Assembly (NCBI GenBank): GCA_947175295.1
Contig: CAMWMK010000010.1
Coordinates: forward strand, 1-56,219
DNA from: an uncultured Porphyromonadaceae bacterium
GTDB lineage: Bacteria; Bacteroidota; Bacteroidia; Bacteroidales; Muribaculaceae
Direction of reading: 5' to 3'
DNA length: 56,219 nucleotides
In this document: piece by piece, positions 16,468-25,310 of the stretch
How positions within the stretch are numbered: the stretch's first letter is position 1
How the letters are laid out: the number at the start of each line of letters is the position of its first letter
Notes under the pieces: generated by a model
Databases searched by the model: none
The model's input: only the letters and a program-made list of their open reading frames with translations
Told to the model about the DNA's origin: nothing
Position numbers and translations under genes: made by a program

Positions 16468-16553
16468 CATATCAGGAGGGGATGATATATAAGGATGGGA
16501 TGACTGCTAAAGGATCTATTGAAAGAGTCGAGATAAAGGATTTGTGGATTTCA

Positions 16554-16586
16554 TTTGCGGGTAAAGGAAAAAAATTGTAAATTTGC
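16554..16586 (+). promoter_or_regulatory. promoter of the SGNH esterase gene (TTTG-N20-TAAATTTGC)
   Basis: TTTG at 16554-16557 and TAAATTTGC at 16578-16586 are separated by 20 nt, a full match to the Bacteroidota consensus. The expected start near 16593 leaves a 5' leader of about 138 nt, which contains hairpin element B copy 2. Confidence 0.78.
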
Positions 16587-16596
16587 AATATAATAG

Positions 16597-16687
16597 TTCA
16601 GACAGAAAATAAACGTGCATTTTCATGGCCGGATGATATTGCAGCGGGCGGACGCACGAGCCGTGCGTCCCTACCTTTCTGTCTGAA
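16597..16687. repeat. 91-bp inverted-repeat element, hairpin family B copy 2
   Basis: Bounded by perfect 12-bp inverted repeats TTCAGACAGAAA (16597-16608) and TTTCTGTCTGAA (16676-16687), with the 9-bp stem GGACGCACG, loop AGC, CGTGCGTCC at 16650-16670. The interior shares GTGCATTTTC and the hairpin with 11984-12093, but the outer arms differ. It lies within the predicted 5' leader of the SGNH gene. Confidence 0.75.
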
Positions 16688-16730
16688 GATCAATGTGCTT
16701 ATCAAATTCTTTAATACGATATAATACATC

Positions 16731-17537
16731 ATGAAAACAAAACTATCAGCGCTTATCCTCTTCCTCTTAGCCGCTGTGGCTGTCAGCGCCGAATGCATCG
16801 TGCATCCATGGGAAGGGAAAACTGTGGCTTATTTCGGAGATTCAATCACTGACCCCCGCAATAAAGCCGCAGACTCCAAGTATTGGAGCTATCTGAAGCA
16901 GTGGCTCGGCATCACGCCCTACGTCTATGCCGTGAGCGGAAGGGAATGGAACGACATCCCACGCCAGACGGCCCAGCTGAAGGAGGAACATGGCGATGAC
17001 TTCGACGCCATCCTCATCTTCATAGGAACAAACGACTATAACAATGCGGTGCCCATCGGCAGATGGTATGACGAGCGGATGGAGAACGTGGAATACGGAC
17101 ATCGATATGAAAAACGTACTGAAGCGCGAATGCGACGCCTCCCCTGCATGGATCCAGATACCTATCGCGGACGCATCAACATCGCGCTTGACTCGCTGAA
17201 ACGGACTTATCCGACAAAACAGATCGTCCTGCTCACGCCCATCCACAGGAGTGGATTCTATGCCAACGAAAAGAACTGGCAGGTGCCGGAAGACTACGCC
17301 AACCGTTGCGGCGAGTTTCTTGACGCCTATGTTGAGTCGGTAGTCGAGGCAGGGAGGATATGGTCAGTACCGGTGATAGACCTCAATGCATTATGCGGTC
17401 TTTATCCCTTACACGACGGACACGCACAGTATTTCAATAACGCAGAGACCGACCGGCTGCATCCGAACAATAACGGACACGAGCGTATGGCCCGCACCCT
17501 CTACTACCAACTGCTGACGCTGCCCTGCACCTTTTAG
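16731..17537 (+). CDS. secreted SGNH/GDSL hydrolase (probable carbohydrate esterase)
   Basis: A 268-residue exported esterase. The signal peptide is MKTKLSALILFLLAAVAVSA. The SGNH blocks are GDSITD with nucleophile S38, the Gly-containing block after AVSGREW, GTND (99-102), and DRLHP with D241 and H244 completing the triad. The family removes acyl groups, commonly acetyl, from carbohydrates. It stands just upstream of a GH28 gene and a rhamnogalacturonan acetylesterase on the same strand, so pectin deacetylation is the likely role. It has its own promoter and an intrinsic terminator downstream at 17614-17650, so it is transcribed separately. Confidence 0.87.
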   Translation: MKTKLSALILFLLAAVAVSAECIVHPWEGKTVAYFGDSITDPRNKAADSKYWSYLKQWLGITPYVYAVSGREWNDIPRQTAQLKEEHGDDFDAILIFIGTNDYNNAVPIGRWYDERMENVEYGHRYEKRTEARMRRLPCMDPDTYRGRINIALDSLKRTYPTKQIVLLTPIHRSGFYANEKNWQVPEDYANRCGEFLDAYVESVVEAGRIWSVPVIDLNALCGLYPLHDGHAQYFNNAETDRLHPNNNGHERMARTLYYQLLTLPCTF

Positions 17538-17613
17538 CCCACTAAGTGGTAATGCACAATTCATAATTCATAATTATTTGTCGCTGAATTTCAACTGACA
17601 GATAATCATGAAA

Positions 17614-17650
17614 ACAAGTGGAACTCGATGTTCCGCTTGTTTTTTATTTT
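17614..17650 (+). terminator. intrinsic terminator after the SGNH esterase gene
   Basis: The stem ACAAG-T-GGAAC, loop TCGAT, GTTCC-G-CTTGT is followed by a T-rich tail. The tail runs into the TTTG box of the next gene's promoter (17648-17651), so the end of one unit and the start of the next share bases. Confidence 0.82.
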
Positions 17651-17679
17651 GATATTATCGAAAAAATGATTAAATTTGC
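17648..17679 (+). promoter_or_regulatory. promoter of the GH28 gene (TTTG-N19-TAAATTTGC)
   Basis: TTTG at 17648-17651 and TAAATTTGC at 17671-17679 with a 19-nt spacer fully match the Bacteroidota consensus. The leader would be only about 22 nt. Confidence 0.82.
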
Positions 17680-17707
17680 ATCTAAATAACTAAACCTGAC
17701 ATAGACA

Positions 17708-19177
17708 ATGAGACAGTTAGCCGTTGTGGCCTTCATTTCTTCCGCTGTACTATCGTATGCGGGAGGCGTTTTCAACGTTAGCGATTTCGGCGCCAAAGGC
17801 GACGGAAAGACTCTTGACTCCCCTGCCATCAATGCAGCAATCGAAGCAGCAGTGGCCGAAGGGGGCGGACAGGTGTTTCTTCCTGCCGGAACATTCCTAA
17901 GCGGAAGCATACGCCTTAAGTCGAACATCGAACTGCATCTCTCTCCGGGGTGCGTACTGCTTGCTGCTCCGGCCGAGATGAAAGCTTATGATGAAAGCGA
18001 GGAATGGGGTGACTTCCCCCAATATCAGGACGGAGGACACACCTTCTTCCACAACTCACTCATCTGGGCGGAAGGACAGGAGAACATAAGCATCACGGGC
18101 TCCGGAATGATTGACGGAGAGGGCCTTACAAAGAAGGACACTGAACGCGCAGGCAACCTGCAAGGAGGATCCATCGGAACCGGCGACAAGGCAATAGCCC
18201 TGAAGCAATGCCGGAGAGTGACGCTGAGGGACTTCACGGTATATAGAGGAGGACACTTCGCAGTCATTATGACGGGGTGCGACCTATCGACACTCGACAA
18301 CCTCACCATCGACACCAACCGCGACGGCATAGACATCGACTGCTGCAAGTACATGACCGTGACCAACTGCAAGGTCAACACTCCACACGACGACGCGATT
18401 GTGCTGAAAAGCTCTTATGCATTGAAGAAGCCGGTGCTGTGTGAACATATCGCAGTGACTAACTGCAACGTGACCGGATATAAGTGCGGCACCCTGCTCG
18501 ACGGCACCTATCAGCCGGAGAAGGTGAACTGGGTGTGCGGTCGCTTCAAACTCGGCACGGAGTCAAACGGCGGCTACCGCAACATAACGCTATCGAACAG
18601 TACTTTCAATTATTCCAGCGGTCTGGCTTTCGAGGAAGTGGACCAGGGAATCATGGAAAACATCACGGTATCCAACATAACGATGAGCCATGTGCACCAC
18701 TACCCCATCTACATCACTACCGGCTGCCGAAACCGCGGGCCAAAGGAAGTGACCCGCAGATCCTCCGCCCGCGACATACAGATCTCAAACGTAGTGGCCG
18801 ACGACTGCGACTCACTCTGCTCTATTATTGTGACCGGGATGCCTGACGAGCCAGTCAGAAATGTATGGCTCAACAATATCCGTCTGCACTTCCAAGGTGG
18901 CGGCGCGAAGGAACTCGTCAATAAGGAATACCGCGAACAGGGCACCAACTATCCTGAACCTAAATTCGCCGGACAGACCCCGGCATATGGCCTATACGCC
19001 CGCCACGTGGTAGGGCTTAACGCCGACAACCTCACTTTCACATATGACCGTCCGGAATTCCGACCGGCCGTAGTGCTTGACGACGTACGGAACTCAATCA
19101 TCAGGAACATCGATGCCCCGACAGAGCCGGGAGTAGAGAAAATTGTGATGTTCAACTGCGAAAACATAGAATTATAA
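17708..19177 (+). CDS. secreted GH28 polygalacturonase-type pectinase
   Basis: A 489-residue right-handed beta-helix glycosidase. A signal peptide (about 1-18) is followed by FNVSDFGAKGDGKTLDSPAINAAIEAA, the standard GH28 opening. Catalytic acids are in NRDGIDID (D206) and HDDAI (D228, D229); the downstream RFKLGTESNGGYRNI region supplies the Arg/Lys substrate site. The usual T of the NTD motif is R here, which occurs in enzymes acting on substituted or oligomeric pectin. It probably cleaves galacturonosyl linkages in homogalacturonan or rhamnogalacturonan in the periplasm or at the surface. It lies 28 bp before the acetylesterase gene, forming a two-gene operon. Confidence 0.93.
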   Translation: MRQLAVVAFISSAVLSYAGGVFNVSDFGAKGDGKTLDSPAINAAIEAAVAEGGGQVFLPAGTFLSGSIRLKSNIELHLSPGCVLLAAPAEMKAYDESEEWGDFPQYQDGGHTFFHNSLIWAEGQENISITGSGMIDGEGLTKKDTERAGNLQGGSIGTGDKAIALKQCRRVTLRDFTVYRGGHFAVIMTGCDLSTLDNLTIDTNRDGIDIDCCKYMTVTNCKVNTPHDDAIVLKSSYALKKPVLCEHIAVTNCNVTGYKCGTLLDGTYQPEKVNWVCGRFKLGTESNGGYRNITLSNSTFNYSSGLAFEEVDQGIMENITVSNITMSHVHHYPIYITTGCRNRGPKEVTRRSSARDIQISNVVADDCDSLCSIIVTGMPDEPVRNVWLNNIRLHFQGGGAKELVNKEYREQGTNYPEPKFAGQTPAYGLYARHVVGLNADNLTFTYDRPEFRPAVVLDDVRNSIIRNIDAPTEPGVEKIVMFNCENIEL

Positions 19178-19205
19178 GAAAAACCTAATATACAGTATTA
19201 AGGAC

Positions 19206-22031
19206 ATGAAACCTTTGAAGCAACTTTTCTCGGCAGCGGGACTGGCTTGCGCGGCACTTGCCATAGGAGCGGTGCAGGACAACAAGCCGCAACCGATGCC
19301 GGATGTGAACCAGGTAGTGGACAACACGCCTGACAGCATCAACAAGGCCCGTACGGCACGTCCGGTGTCGGGCTCTTCCAGAATAGGAAACAATCCGGTG
19401 CTTTTCCTCGTAGGCAACTCCACGATGCGCACGGGGACCCTCGGCAACGGCAGCAACGGCCAATGGGGCTGGGGCTACTATGCCCCTGACTTCTTCGACA
19501 AAGAAAAGATTACGGTCGAGAACCATGCATTGGGAGGAATGAGCAGCCGCACTTTCTACAATGTACTCTGGAAAGACGTGCTTGAAGGCGTACGTCCGGG
19601 CGACTGGGTGATAATCGAACTCGGCCACAACGACAACGGGCCCTTCGACAGCGGACGGGCACGCGCTACAATACGCGGAATCGGCGATGAAGTGATGCCG
19701 GTGGTGATCAAGGAAACCGGAGTGCGCGACACGGTCTATTCCTATGGCGAATACATGCGCCGCTACGTGCGTGAGGTCAAGGCCAAAGGCGCACATCCGA
19801 TACTTATGTCGCTGACGCCGCGTCTGGCTTTCGACGACAAGGACAGTACGAAGGTGACACGTGTCAACCAGACATTCGGACTCTGGGCAAAGCAGGTGGC
19901 AGAGGCCGAGAATGTTCCGTTTGTAGACCTAAACGATATTACGGCAACCAAGTTCGAGAAGTTCGGCAAGGAGAAGGTGAAGACCATGTTCTATCTCGAC
20001 CGCATACATACTTCCGCTTTCGGAGCCAAAGTCAACGCTGAGTCGGCAGCGGAAGGCATCGCGGCCCTCGAAGGAGTGGAACTGAAGGACTATCTTCTCC
20101 CCTTCCCTGTAGACACCATCACCGGACGCACCCGCCAACCGGGCAAGCCGGTGCTCTTCACTATCGGCGACAGCACCGTCAAGAACGAAGACAAGGACGA
20201 AGACGGCATGTGGGGTTGGGGTAGCGTTATCGCCGAACTTTTCGATCCTGAGAAAATCACGGTGGAAAACCATGCGATGGCAGGACGCAGCGCCCGCACA
20301 TTCCTCGACGAAGGACGATGGGACAAAGTCTACAATGCCCTTCAGCCGGGTGACTTCGTAATCATGCAGTTCGGACACAACGACGGCGGCGACATCAATA
20401 CCGGCAAAGCGCGCGGCGAACTTCATGGCTCAGGCCCTGAAAGTAAGGTGTTCAAGATGGAGAAGACCGGTATCAACCAAGTGGTGTATACCTACGGATG
20501 GTATATCCGCAAATTCATCATGGATGCGAAGGAAAAAGGAGCCATACCTATCGTATTGAGCCACACTCCACGCAACAAATGGAAAGACGGCAAGATAGAA
20601 AGCAATGCAGACAGCTACGGCAAATGGGCTAAGGACGCCGCCAGGGAGGCGGGGGCATACTACATCGACCTCAACTCCATATCCGGCAAGAAATTCCAGG
20701 CCTTGACCGAAGCCGGCACTCCCCCCTTCTTCAAGAAAGACCATACCCACACTTCAAAGAAGGGAGCCCGACTGAACGCCGCAAGCATAGCGGAAGGACT
20801 CCGGGGCACGGACTGCACACTTCAGGAATACCTTCTTCCAGTCTATCCACAGACATTCAAGATGGATGCCAGCGTACCGACGTATGACGAATTCAACGGC
20901 TATGGCTATGATTTCGGATCCAAGCCCAATGCCAAAGGAACTGATCCTTATTTCTTCTCAGTCCGAGTGCCTGACGGAAACTATATGGTGACTGTGAAGC
21001 TCGGCGATAAGAAACGCAAGTCGCACACCGTAGTTAGGGCTGAGAACCGAAGGCTCATGCTTGATGCCGTCTCGCTGCCGAAAAACAACTATGAGGAATA
21101 TTCCTTCATCGTCAACAAACGTTCGCCGGGAATCAACCTCAAGGATACCGTGCGCCTTAATCCACGCGAGATCGGCGTATGCAACTGGGACGATAAGCTG
21201 ACGCTTGAATTCACCGGTGACGCTCCTGCGGTAGAGAGCATCACTATCCGTCCGGTGGAGGATTCGGACAACGTGACAACACTCTTTTATTGCGGCGACA
21301 GCACCGTAGTGGATCAAGCTGAGGAGCCCTGGGCGAGCTGGGGCCAGATAATACCTGCGTATTTCGACAGCAATATCGCTGTGTCGAACCAGGCGGAGAG
21401 TGGACAGCGGACATCCTCTTTCTTCGCAAGCAAGAGATATGACAAGGTACTCTCCATGGCAAAACCCGGCGATTATGTATTCGTCGAGTTCGGCCATAAC
21501 GACGAGAAAGACAAGGGAGCCGGTTCGGGAGCCTATTACAACTATGCCCACAACCTGAAGATCTTCGTAGACCGCGCACGCCAGAAGGGACTCAATGTAG
21601 TTTTCCTGACCCCGACCGCACGCCGCAGTTTCGATGAAAACGGAAAGAACAAGAATACCCATGGAGATTATCCCAAGGCAATGAAGGAAGTAGCGGCCCG
21701 TGAGAATGTTCCGGTAATCGACATCACCGATATGACCACTACACTTTATGAGTCGCTCGGGGTGGAAGGAAGCAAGAAGGCTCTCGTACACTACCCGGCA
21801 GGCACATTCAAGGGTCAGGACAAGGCTCTCGCCGACAACACGCATTTCAACACATATGGAGCCACACAGGTTGCCAAGTGTGTTCGCGAGGGTATCGCAG
21901 AAAAGCTTCCGGAGCTTGCAAAGCATCTGAAGTCCTATACCAAGTACTCCCCCGCCCAGCCGGATGATCCCGATGCGTTCTACTGGCCATTGTCGACATT
22001 CGTAAAGATCGAGAAGCCGCTCGGCAACTAA
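19206..22031 (+). CDS. secreted triple-domain rhamnogalacturonan acetylesterase (CE12-like)
   Basis: A 941-residue exported protein with three SGNH esterase domains. Domain 1 (about 55-285) has GNST with S72, GHND and DRIHTSAFGA. Domain 2 (about 310-560) has GDST with S323, GHND and DHTHTSKKGA. A beta-sandwich module typical of YesT/CE12 enzymes (about 565-670) precedes domain 3 (about 675-930), which has GDST with S699, GHND and NTHFNTYGA. All three keep Ser, HND and DxxH; domain 1 has N instead of D before the nucleophile. It would deacetylate rhamnogalacturonan so the GH28 enzyme encoded upstream can act. The tandem arrangement suggests different acetyl positions. A strong terminator follows. 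Confidence 0.9.
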   Translation: MKPLKQLFSAAGLACAALAIGAVQDNKPQPMPDVNQVVDNTPDSINKARTARPVSGSSRIGNNPVLFLVGNSTMRTGTLGNGSNGQWGWGYYAPDFFDKEKITVENHALGGMSSRTFYNVLWKDVLEGVRPGDWVIIELGHNDNGPFDSGRARATIRGIGDEVMPVVIKETGVRDTVYSYGEYMRRYVREVKAKGAHPILMSLTPRLAFDDKDSTKVTRVNQTFGLWAKQVAEAENVPFVDLNDITATKFEKFGKEKVKTMFYLDRIHTSAFGAKVNAESAAEGIAALEGVELKDYLLPFPVDTITGRTRQPGKPVLFTIGDSTVKNEDKDEDGMWGWGSVIAELFDPEKITVENHAMAGRSARTFLDEGRWDKVYNALQPGDFVIMQFGHNDGGDINTGKARGELHGSGPESKVFKMEKTGINQVVYTYGWYIRKFIMDAKEKGAIPIVLSHTPRNKWKDGKIESNADSYGKWAKDAAREAGAYYIDLNSISGKKFQALTEAGTPPFFKKDHTHTSKKGARLNAASIAEGLRGTDCTLQEYLLPVYPQTFKMDASVPTYDEFNGYGYDFGSKPNAKGTDPYFFSVRVPDGNYMVTVKLGDKKRKSHTVVRAENRRLMLDAVSLPKNNYEEYSFIVNKRSPGINLKDTVRLNPREIGVCNWDDKLTLEFTGDAPAVESITIRPVEDSDNVTTLFYCGDSTVVDQAEEPWASWGQIIPAYFDSNIAVSNQAESGQRTSSFFASKRYDKVLSMAKPGDYVFVEFGHNDEKDKGAGSGAYYNYAHNLKIFVDRARQKGLNVVFLTPTARRSFDENGKNKNTHGDYPKAMKEVAARENVPVIDITDMTTTLYESLGVEGSKKALVHYPAGTFKGQDKALADNTHFNTYGATQVAKCVREGIAEKLPELAKHLKSYTKYSPAQPDDPDAFYWPLSTFVKIEKPLGN

Positions 22032-22056
22032 TTAATAATTAGGCTACGCAATATTG

Positions 22057-22092
22057 GCGGACCGCAGGAATCATCTTGCGGTCCGCTATTTA
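22057..22092 (+). terminator. terminator of the GH28-acetylesterase operon
   Basis: The perfect 10-bp stem GCGGACCGCA/TGCGGTCCGC (22057-22086) is followed by TATTTATAT. A diverged copy with compensatory changes (GCGGGTCGCA/TGCGACCCGC) follows the esterase remnant at 26714. Confidence 0.75.
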
Positions 22093-22225
22093 TATGAACG
22101 TAATGTTACTGATTAGGATAGCAACAATTCGACAAAGCAGAAGAAAATGAAGTGGAGGAGCTTATGGCAATAAAGTCTATGGAAAACAAGGAGCTCCCCC
22201 ACTTCGGCAGAAAAAGAAAAAATTG

Positions 22226-23326
22226 CTATATTTTGATTGTCTCGGAAATTTCTTGAAGTTCACTCAACTTATTCCACTGATCCTCATAAGTCAAGCCGCG
22301 ATCTTGATGGTTGGTGAGCTTGAAACCGGTTCTCGGGCTCAACGATAGATTGTCAGGTGATATATGTCTCTGTGTTATAGAAACCATTTGGTTTATCATA
22401 CTTCTGTCTTCGGGATACGGAGAGTGAGCATCGACAAGGCCAAGAACGACTTTCTTTCCATCAGGCACATGACGCAGTATCTCAAGCTGATAGTCATTGT
22501 CAAGCGCCATTGGAAGAAAGAATTTATCCACTTTGACCTCTTTTAACACCTTTGGCATGATATTGTCAGGATATTCTATATATTCCCATTCAGGCACAAT
22601 GGTATCTCCTCCGCTAAGATAGAGAGATGTCTCGAGATCGACTGGCAGTCCCCTCACCGAGTCATTTATCAGTGTGATGAAATCATCATGCAAGGCAATG
22701 AGGTCTACTCCTCCTTGAAGAAGTCGCTTGGTGAAATTGTCTTGACAGAGTCTTCCGCAAGCGGTATCGTCAAATTGAACGCTCCTACATCCGAGTCGAT
22801 AGAATTCCTGCAGCATCCTGTTGTAGGTTCTTGAAATATCATTCCTAAGAACCATATGGTCAGGATAAATATCAGTTATATCCGCTTCTCGAAGAAGCAA
22901 CACTGCAAGATATAGGTCGGCAGGAGAAGGAATACACTGCATACAGACTGCACGGTCGCCAACCAACCCTTTCAAAAACCTCAAATCATCAAAAAACGGA
23001 TGTTTCGGATTGAATCCGATTGGTCCGATTATTCGTAACAAGTCACACCAAGACTCCACATTCCGGTATATACGTACTGAATCAAAGCGAGCCCTTGCTA
23101 TTCCGTCGAAACTGAACCAGAAATCCATATCCCAGTATTCCCGGCGGATTTCTCCCGATGTCACCTGCCGTAGACCGAGCGAAAGCTGTCGCTTGACAAG
23201 GTCACTCACAGCTTCATCTTCCCGGCTTTTCATTGTTTCCACGTCAATGATACCCTTTCTAAGGTCATCACGTGCTTCCATAACGCCTTCGGGAGGGAGA
23301 AAACTCCCAACTATCTCTATTATCAT
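22226..23326 (-). CDS. MetE C-terminal-like protein lacking the zinc ligands
   Basis: A 366-residue TIM-barrel protein clearly homologous to the short cobalamin-independent methionine synthase-like family (YxjG/YxjH type). It has GSFLPPEG at 7-14, SGEIRREYWDMDF, VQFDDTACG near 184-191, VVLGLVDAHSP and LSPRTGF. In the family, zinc is bound by His and Cys in HxCRGN, Glu in FLE and Cys in SPxCGF. The aligned positions here are Y236, S238, P272 and T333, so every ligand is gone, while the barrel and the substrate Asp pair remain. It cannot use the usual zinc-thiol chemistry. It is the second gene after a cobalamin riboswitch, 26 bp behind a DASS transporter. Function unknown. Confidence 0.85.
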   Translation of the reverse strand: MIIEIVGSFLPPEGVMEARDDLRKGIIDVETMKSREDEAVSDLVKRQLSLGLRQVTSGEIRREYWDMDFWFSFDGIARARFDSVRIYRNVESWCDLLRIIGPIGFNPKHPFFDDLRFLKGLVGDRAVCMQCIPSPADLYLAVLLLREADITDIYPDHMVLRNDISRTYNRMLQEFYRLGCRSVQFDDTACGRLCQDNFTKRLLQGGVDLIALHDDFITLINDSVRGLPVDLETSLYLSGGDTIVPEWEYIEYPDNIMPKVLKEVKVDKFFLPMALDNDYQLEILRHVPDGKKVVLGLVDAHSPYPEDRSMINQMVSITQRHISPDNLSLSPRTGFKLTNHQDRGLTYEDQWNKLSELQEISETIKI

Positions 23327-23352
23327 GACTTGATTTTTTATAAATTACTTAA

Positions 23353-24867
23353 TTAGAAGATTCCGTTGATTCCACAGAAAATTAACACCAGGTAGCCAAG
23401 CAACAGGCCTGTAAGGCCCATTATCAATCCTGTCTTGACCATATATTTCTGCTCTATGAAACCGGTAGCATCCGCAAGGGCATTCGGAGGTGTCGAAATC
23501 GGAAGCACCATTGCGACAGACGAGCATATGGCAACTCCGATCAACAATGTTGCGACTCCGCCATAAGACGCGAGTTGGTCAGACATCGAACTTCCGGCTA
23601 TGGCAAGTATGGGCACAAATAGGGCTGCTGTAGCCGTATGGCTTATGAAGTTTGCCATAAGGTAACACAGTAGGCCTGATCCAATGATGACTACAAGAGG
23701 CGACCAGGAATCAAACGGTATGGCTTCAATGAGATGGTTGGCCAGCCCCGACTGTTTCATTGCGACTCCAAGTGCGAATGCTCCAGCTATCATCCACAAA
23801 ATACTCCACGACAACTGCTCTAAATCTCGCTTTGTGATTATTCCGGCCATACACAGCACTCCGACTGGCAGCATAGCCACCACATTGGCGTTCACTCCGG
23901 TGATGGAGTCGGTCAGCCAAAGCAATACAGTGATTGCAAAAGTAATGTATACTATTATGTCCTTTTTAGTATGCACATGGTCAGACTCTATCTTCAAGGT
24001 TATCTGCTTTTGCTTGAAAGGAAACAGGTTCTTCAAAACGAACCATGAGATAAAAAGCAGAACAAGCGTAAGAGGTACCATTACCATCATCCACTGCCCG
24101 AAGCCGATAGACATATTCATACCGTTGGGATCATTGAGAAATTTCAAGGCAATAGCATTAGGAGGAGTACCAATAGGAGTTCCCATTCCTCCAATATTGG
24201 CACCTACAGGAATAGCGAGCGCGAGTCCAATCCTTCCTTTGCCATCGGCGGGAAGCGCGCTGAGAACAGGTGCAAGAAACGTCAGCATCATGGCAGCCGT
24301 TGCTGTGTTGCTTATGAACATTGAAAATAAAGCCGTCACAAGAATAAAGCCTAAAAGTACATTCTCTGACTTCGTTCCAAACGGGGCGAGCATCACCTTT
24401 GCAAGCTTGACGTCGAGACTGCTCTTTGTAGCCGCTATGGCGATTATGAATCCTCCGATAAAGAGCATGATGGTAGGATCCGCAAAACAATGAAGAATAT
24501 CGGTATTGCTGACAAGGTTGGCAAACTTCTCACCTGCCTTATCCTTTTGAAAGAACCATAGCGAGCTATCTGATGTGCAGAAGAGCAGCAACACTACCAC
24601 CACTAAAGAGGTTGTCCAAGCCGGGACGGCGTCAAACAGCCACATCAAGGCTGCAAACACGAATATCGCCAGCACACGATGCTCGACAGGATTCAATCCC
24701 GACAGTCCATAAATTTCTGATGGAGCTATCCATAGAAATAGAGGAATACAGATGGCTATGAGCAGTTTGAGTGTTTTCAGCCCGATTGGATTCTTCCGGT
24801 TACGGTGTTCTTTTTTCCATTTGTGGTAGTCCTCTACCAAATGGAAGCCATGAAAATTAGTAAACAT
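23353..24867 (-). CDS. DASS/SLC13 family sodium-coupled anion symporter
   Basis: A 504-residue inner-membrane transporter with about 11-12 hydrophobic segments. The two inverted-repeat signatures of the family are visible: SNTATAAM paired with GTPIGTPPNAIA, and SHTATAAL paired with ISTPPNALA. In the second, His replaces the usual Asn of SNT. Substrates of the family are dicarboxylates, tricarboxylates or sulfate; none can be assigned. A good ribosome site (AAAGGA) precedes the ATG at 24867. It is the first gene behind a cobalamin riboswitch and is co-transcribed with the zinc-less MetE homologue, so its substrate may belong to the same unknown pathway. Confidence 0.92.
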   Translation of the reverse strand: MFTNFHGFHLVEDYHKWKKEHRNRKNPIGLKTLKLLIAICIPLFLWIAPSEIYGLSGLNPVEHRVLAIFVFAALMWLFDAVPAWTTSLVVVVLLLFCTSDSSLWFFQKDKAGEKFANLVSNTDILHCFADPTIMLFIGGFIIAIAATKSSLDVKLAKVMLAPFGTKSENVLLGFILVTALFSMFISNTATAAMMLTFLAPVLSALPADGKGRIGLALAIPVGANIGGMGTPIGTPPNAIALKFLNDPNGMNMSIGFGQWMMVMVPLTLVLLFISWFVLKNLFPFKQKQITLKIESDHVHTKKDIIVYITFAITVLLWLTDSITGVNANVVAMLPVGVLCMAGIITKRDLEQLSWSILWMIAGAFALGVAMKQSGLANHLIEAIPFDSWSPLVVIIGSGLLCYLMANFISHTATAALFVPILAIAGSSMSDQLASYGGVATLLIGVAICSSVAMVLPISTPPNALADATGFIEQKYMVKTGLIMGLTGLLLGYLVLIFCGINGIF

Positions 24868-25124
24868 AGGTCTTTTTCCTTTAGTTTATGATTTAGTGTA
24901 GAAAACGTTGCGAACTCTACCGGGGAAAAGACCTTAAAGCCAACTGTCTCAGCTAAAATGGACCTCCACATATGGAAGCGGTCCCGACTATTCAAGCCGA
25001 GACTGGCAACGGATTGTGCACGGGAGACCCTATTGTATCCCGCATCCGCAAGCTGATGTGTATTTGAGATGCCTGTCTGTTTCACTTCAAAATCTAATCC
25101 TCGAGATCATTGAAATAATATATC
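24868..25124 (-). other. structured leader between riboswitch and transporter, unassigned
   Basis: A 257-nt untranslated stretch. On the minus strand it contains nested inverted repeats: CGGAT...ATCCG enclosing CGGGA...TCCCG (about 24995-25035), and GGAC-CGCTTCCA-TATG-TGGAG-GTCC near 24955-24980. It may be the expression platform or a second RNA element. A short open frame here overlaps the transporter gene and is not convincing. Confidence 0.4.
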
Positions 25125-25305
25125 GCATGGCAGGTCTCCTGACTTGTCCCCCTTCTCGGACTGTCTTCCCAACCGCTGAGCGGTCAGTGACACTGATTGC
25201 GTCCTGGAAGGTTGCAATGGAACTTACAGTAGCGGGTCTGTTCAGGATTCTCACCTGATTCCCTTTTAATCGACAACGACCAGTGATGCCGTCGTCAAAC
25301 CAATG
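25125..25305 (-). promoter_or_regulatory. cobalamin (B12) riboswitch
   Basis: The minus strand carries the conserved cobalamin aptamer. GGGAATCAGGTGAGAATCC is followed closely by CCGCTACTGTAAGTT, then a B12-box-like GTCACTGA, GGGAAGAC, and the closing AGTCAGGAGACCTGCC. The 5' GCATTGG pairs with the 3' CCATGC to close P1. Transcription would begin right before it from the promoter at 25311-25342. Such elements normally shut off genes when adenosyl- or methylcobalamin is abundant. The controlled operon is the DASS transporter plus the MetE-like gene, which fits a B12-sparing function. Confidence 0.92.
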
Positions 25306-25310
25306 CGACC

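Noticed and set aside
16383-16580. 65-codon plus-strand frame
   Set aside because: It runs across repeat family A copy 2, where the sequence is conserved as a palindrome and not as protein; copies 1 and 3 do not keep the frame.
22226-23326. Ordinary methionine synthase MetE
   Set aside because: The protein has only the C-terminal-type barrel, and all four zinc-ligand positions are replaced, so the standard reaction is not supported.
24834-25085. Small minus-strand frame between the riboswitch and the transporter
   Set aside because: It lies in the structured leader, overlaps the transporter start in another frame and has no family-like sequence or ribosome site.
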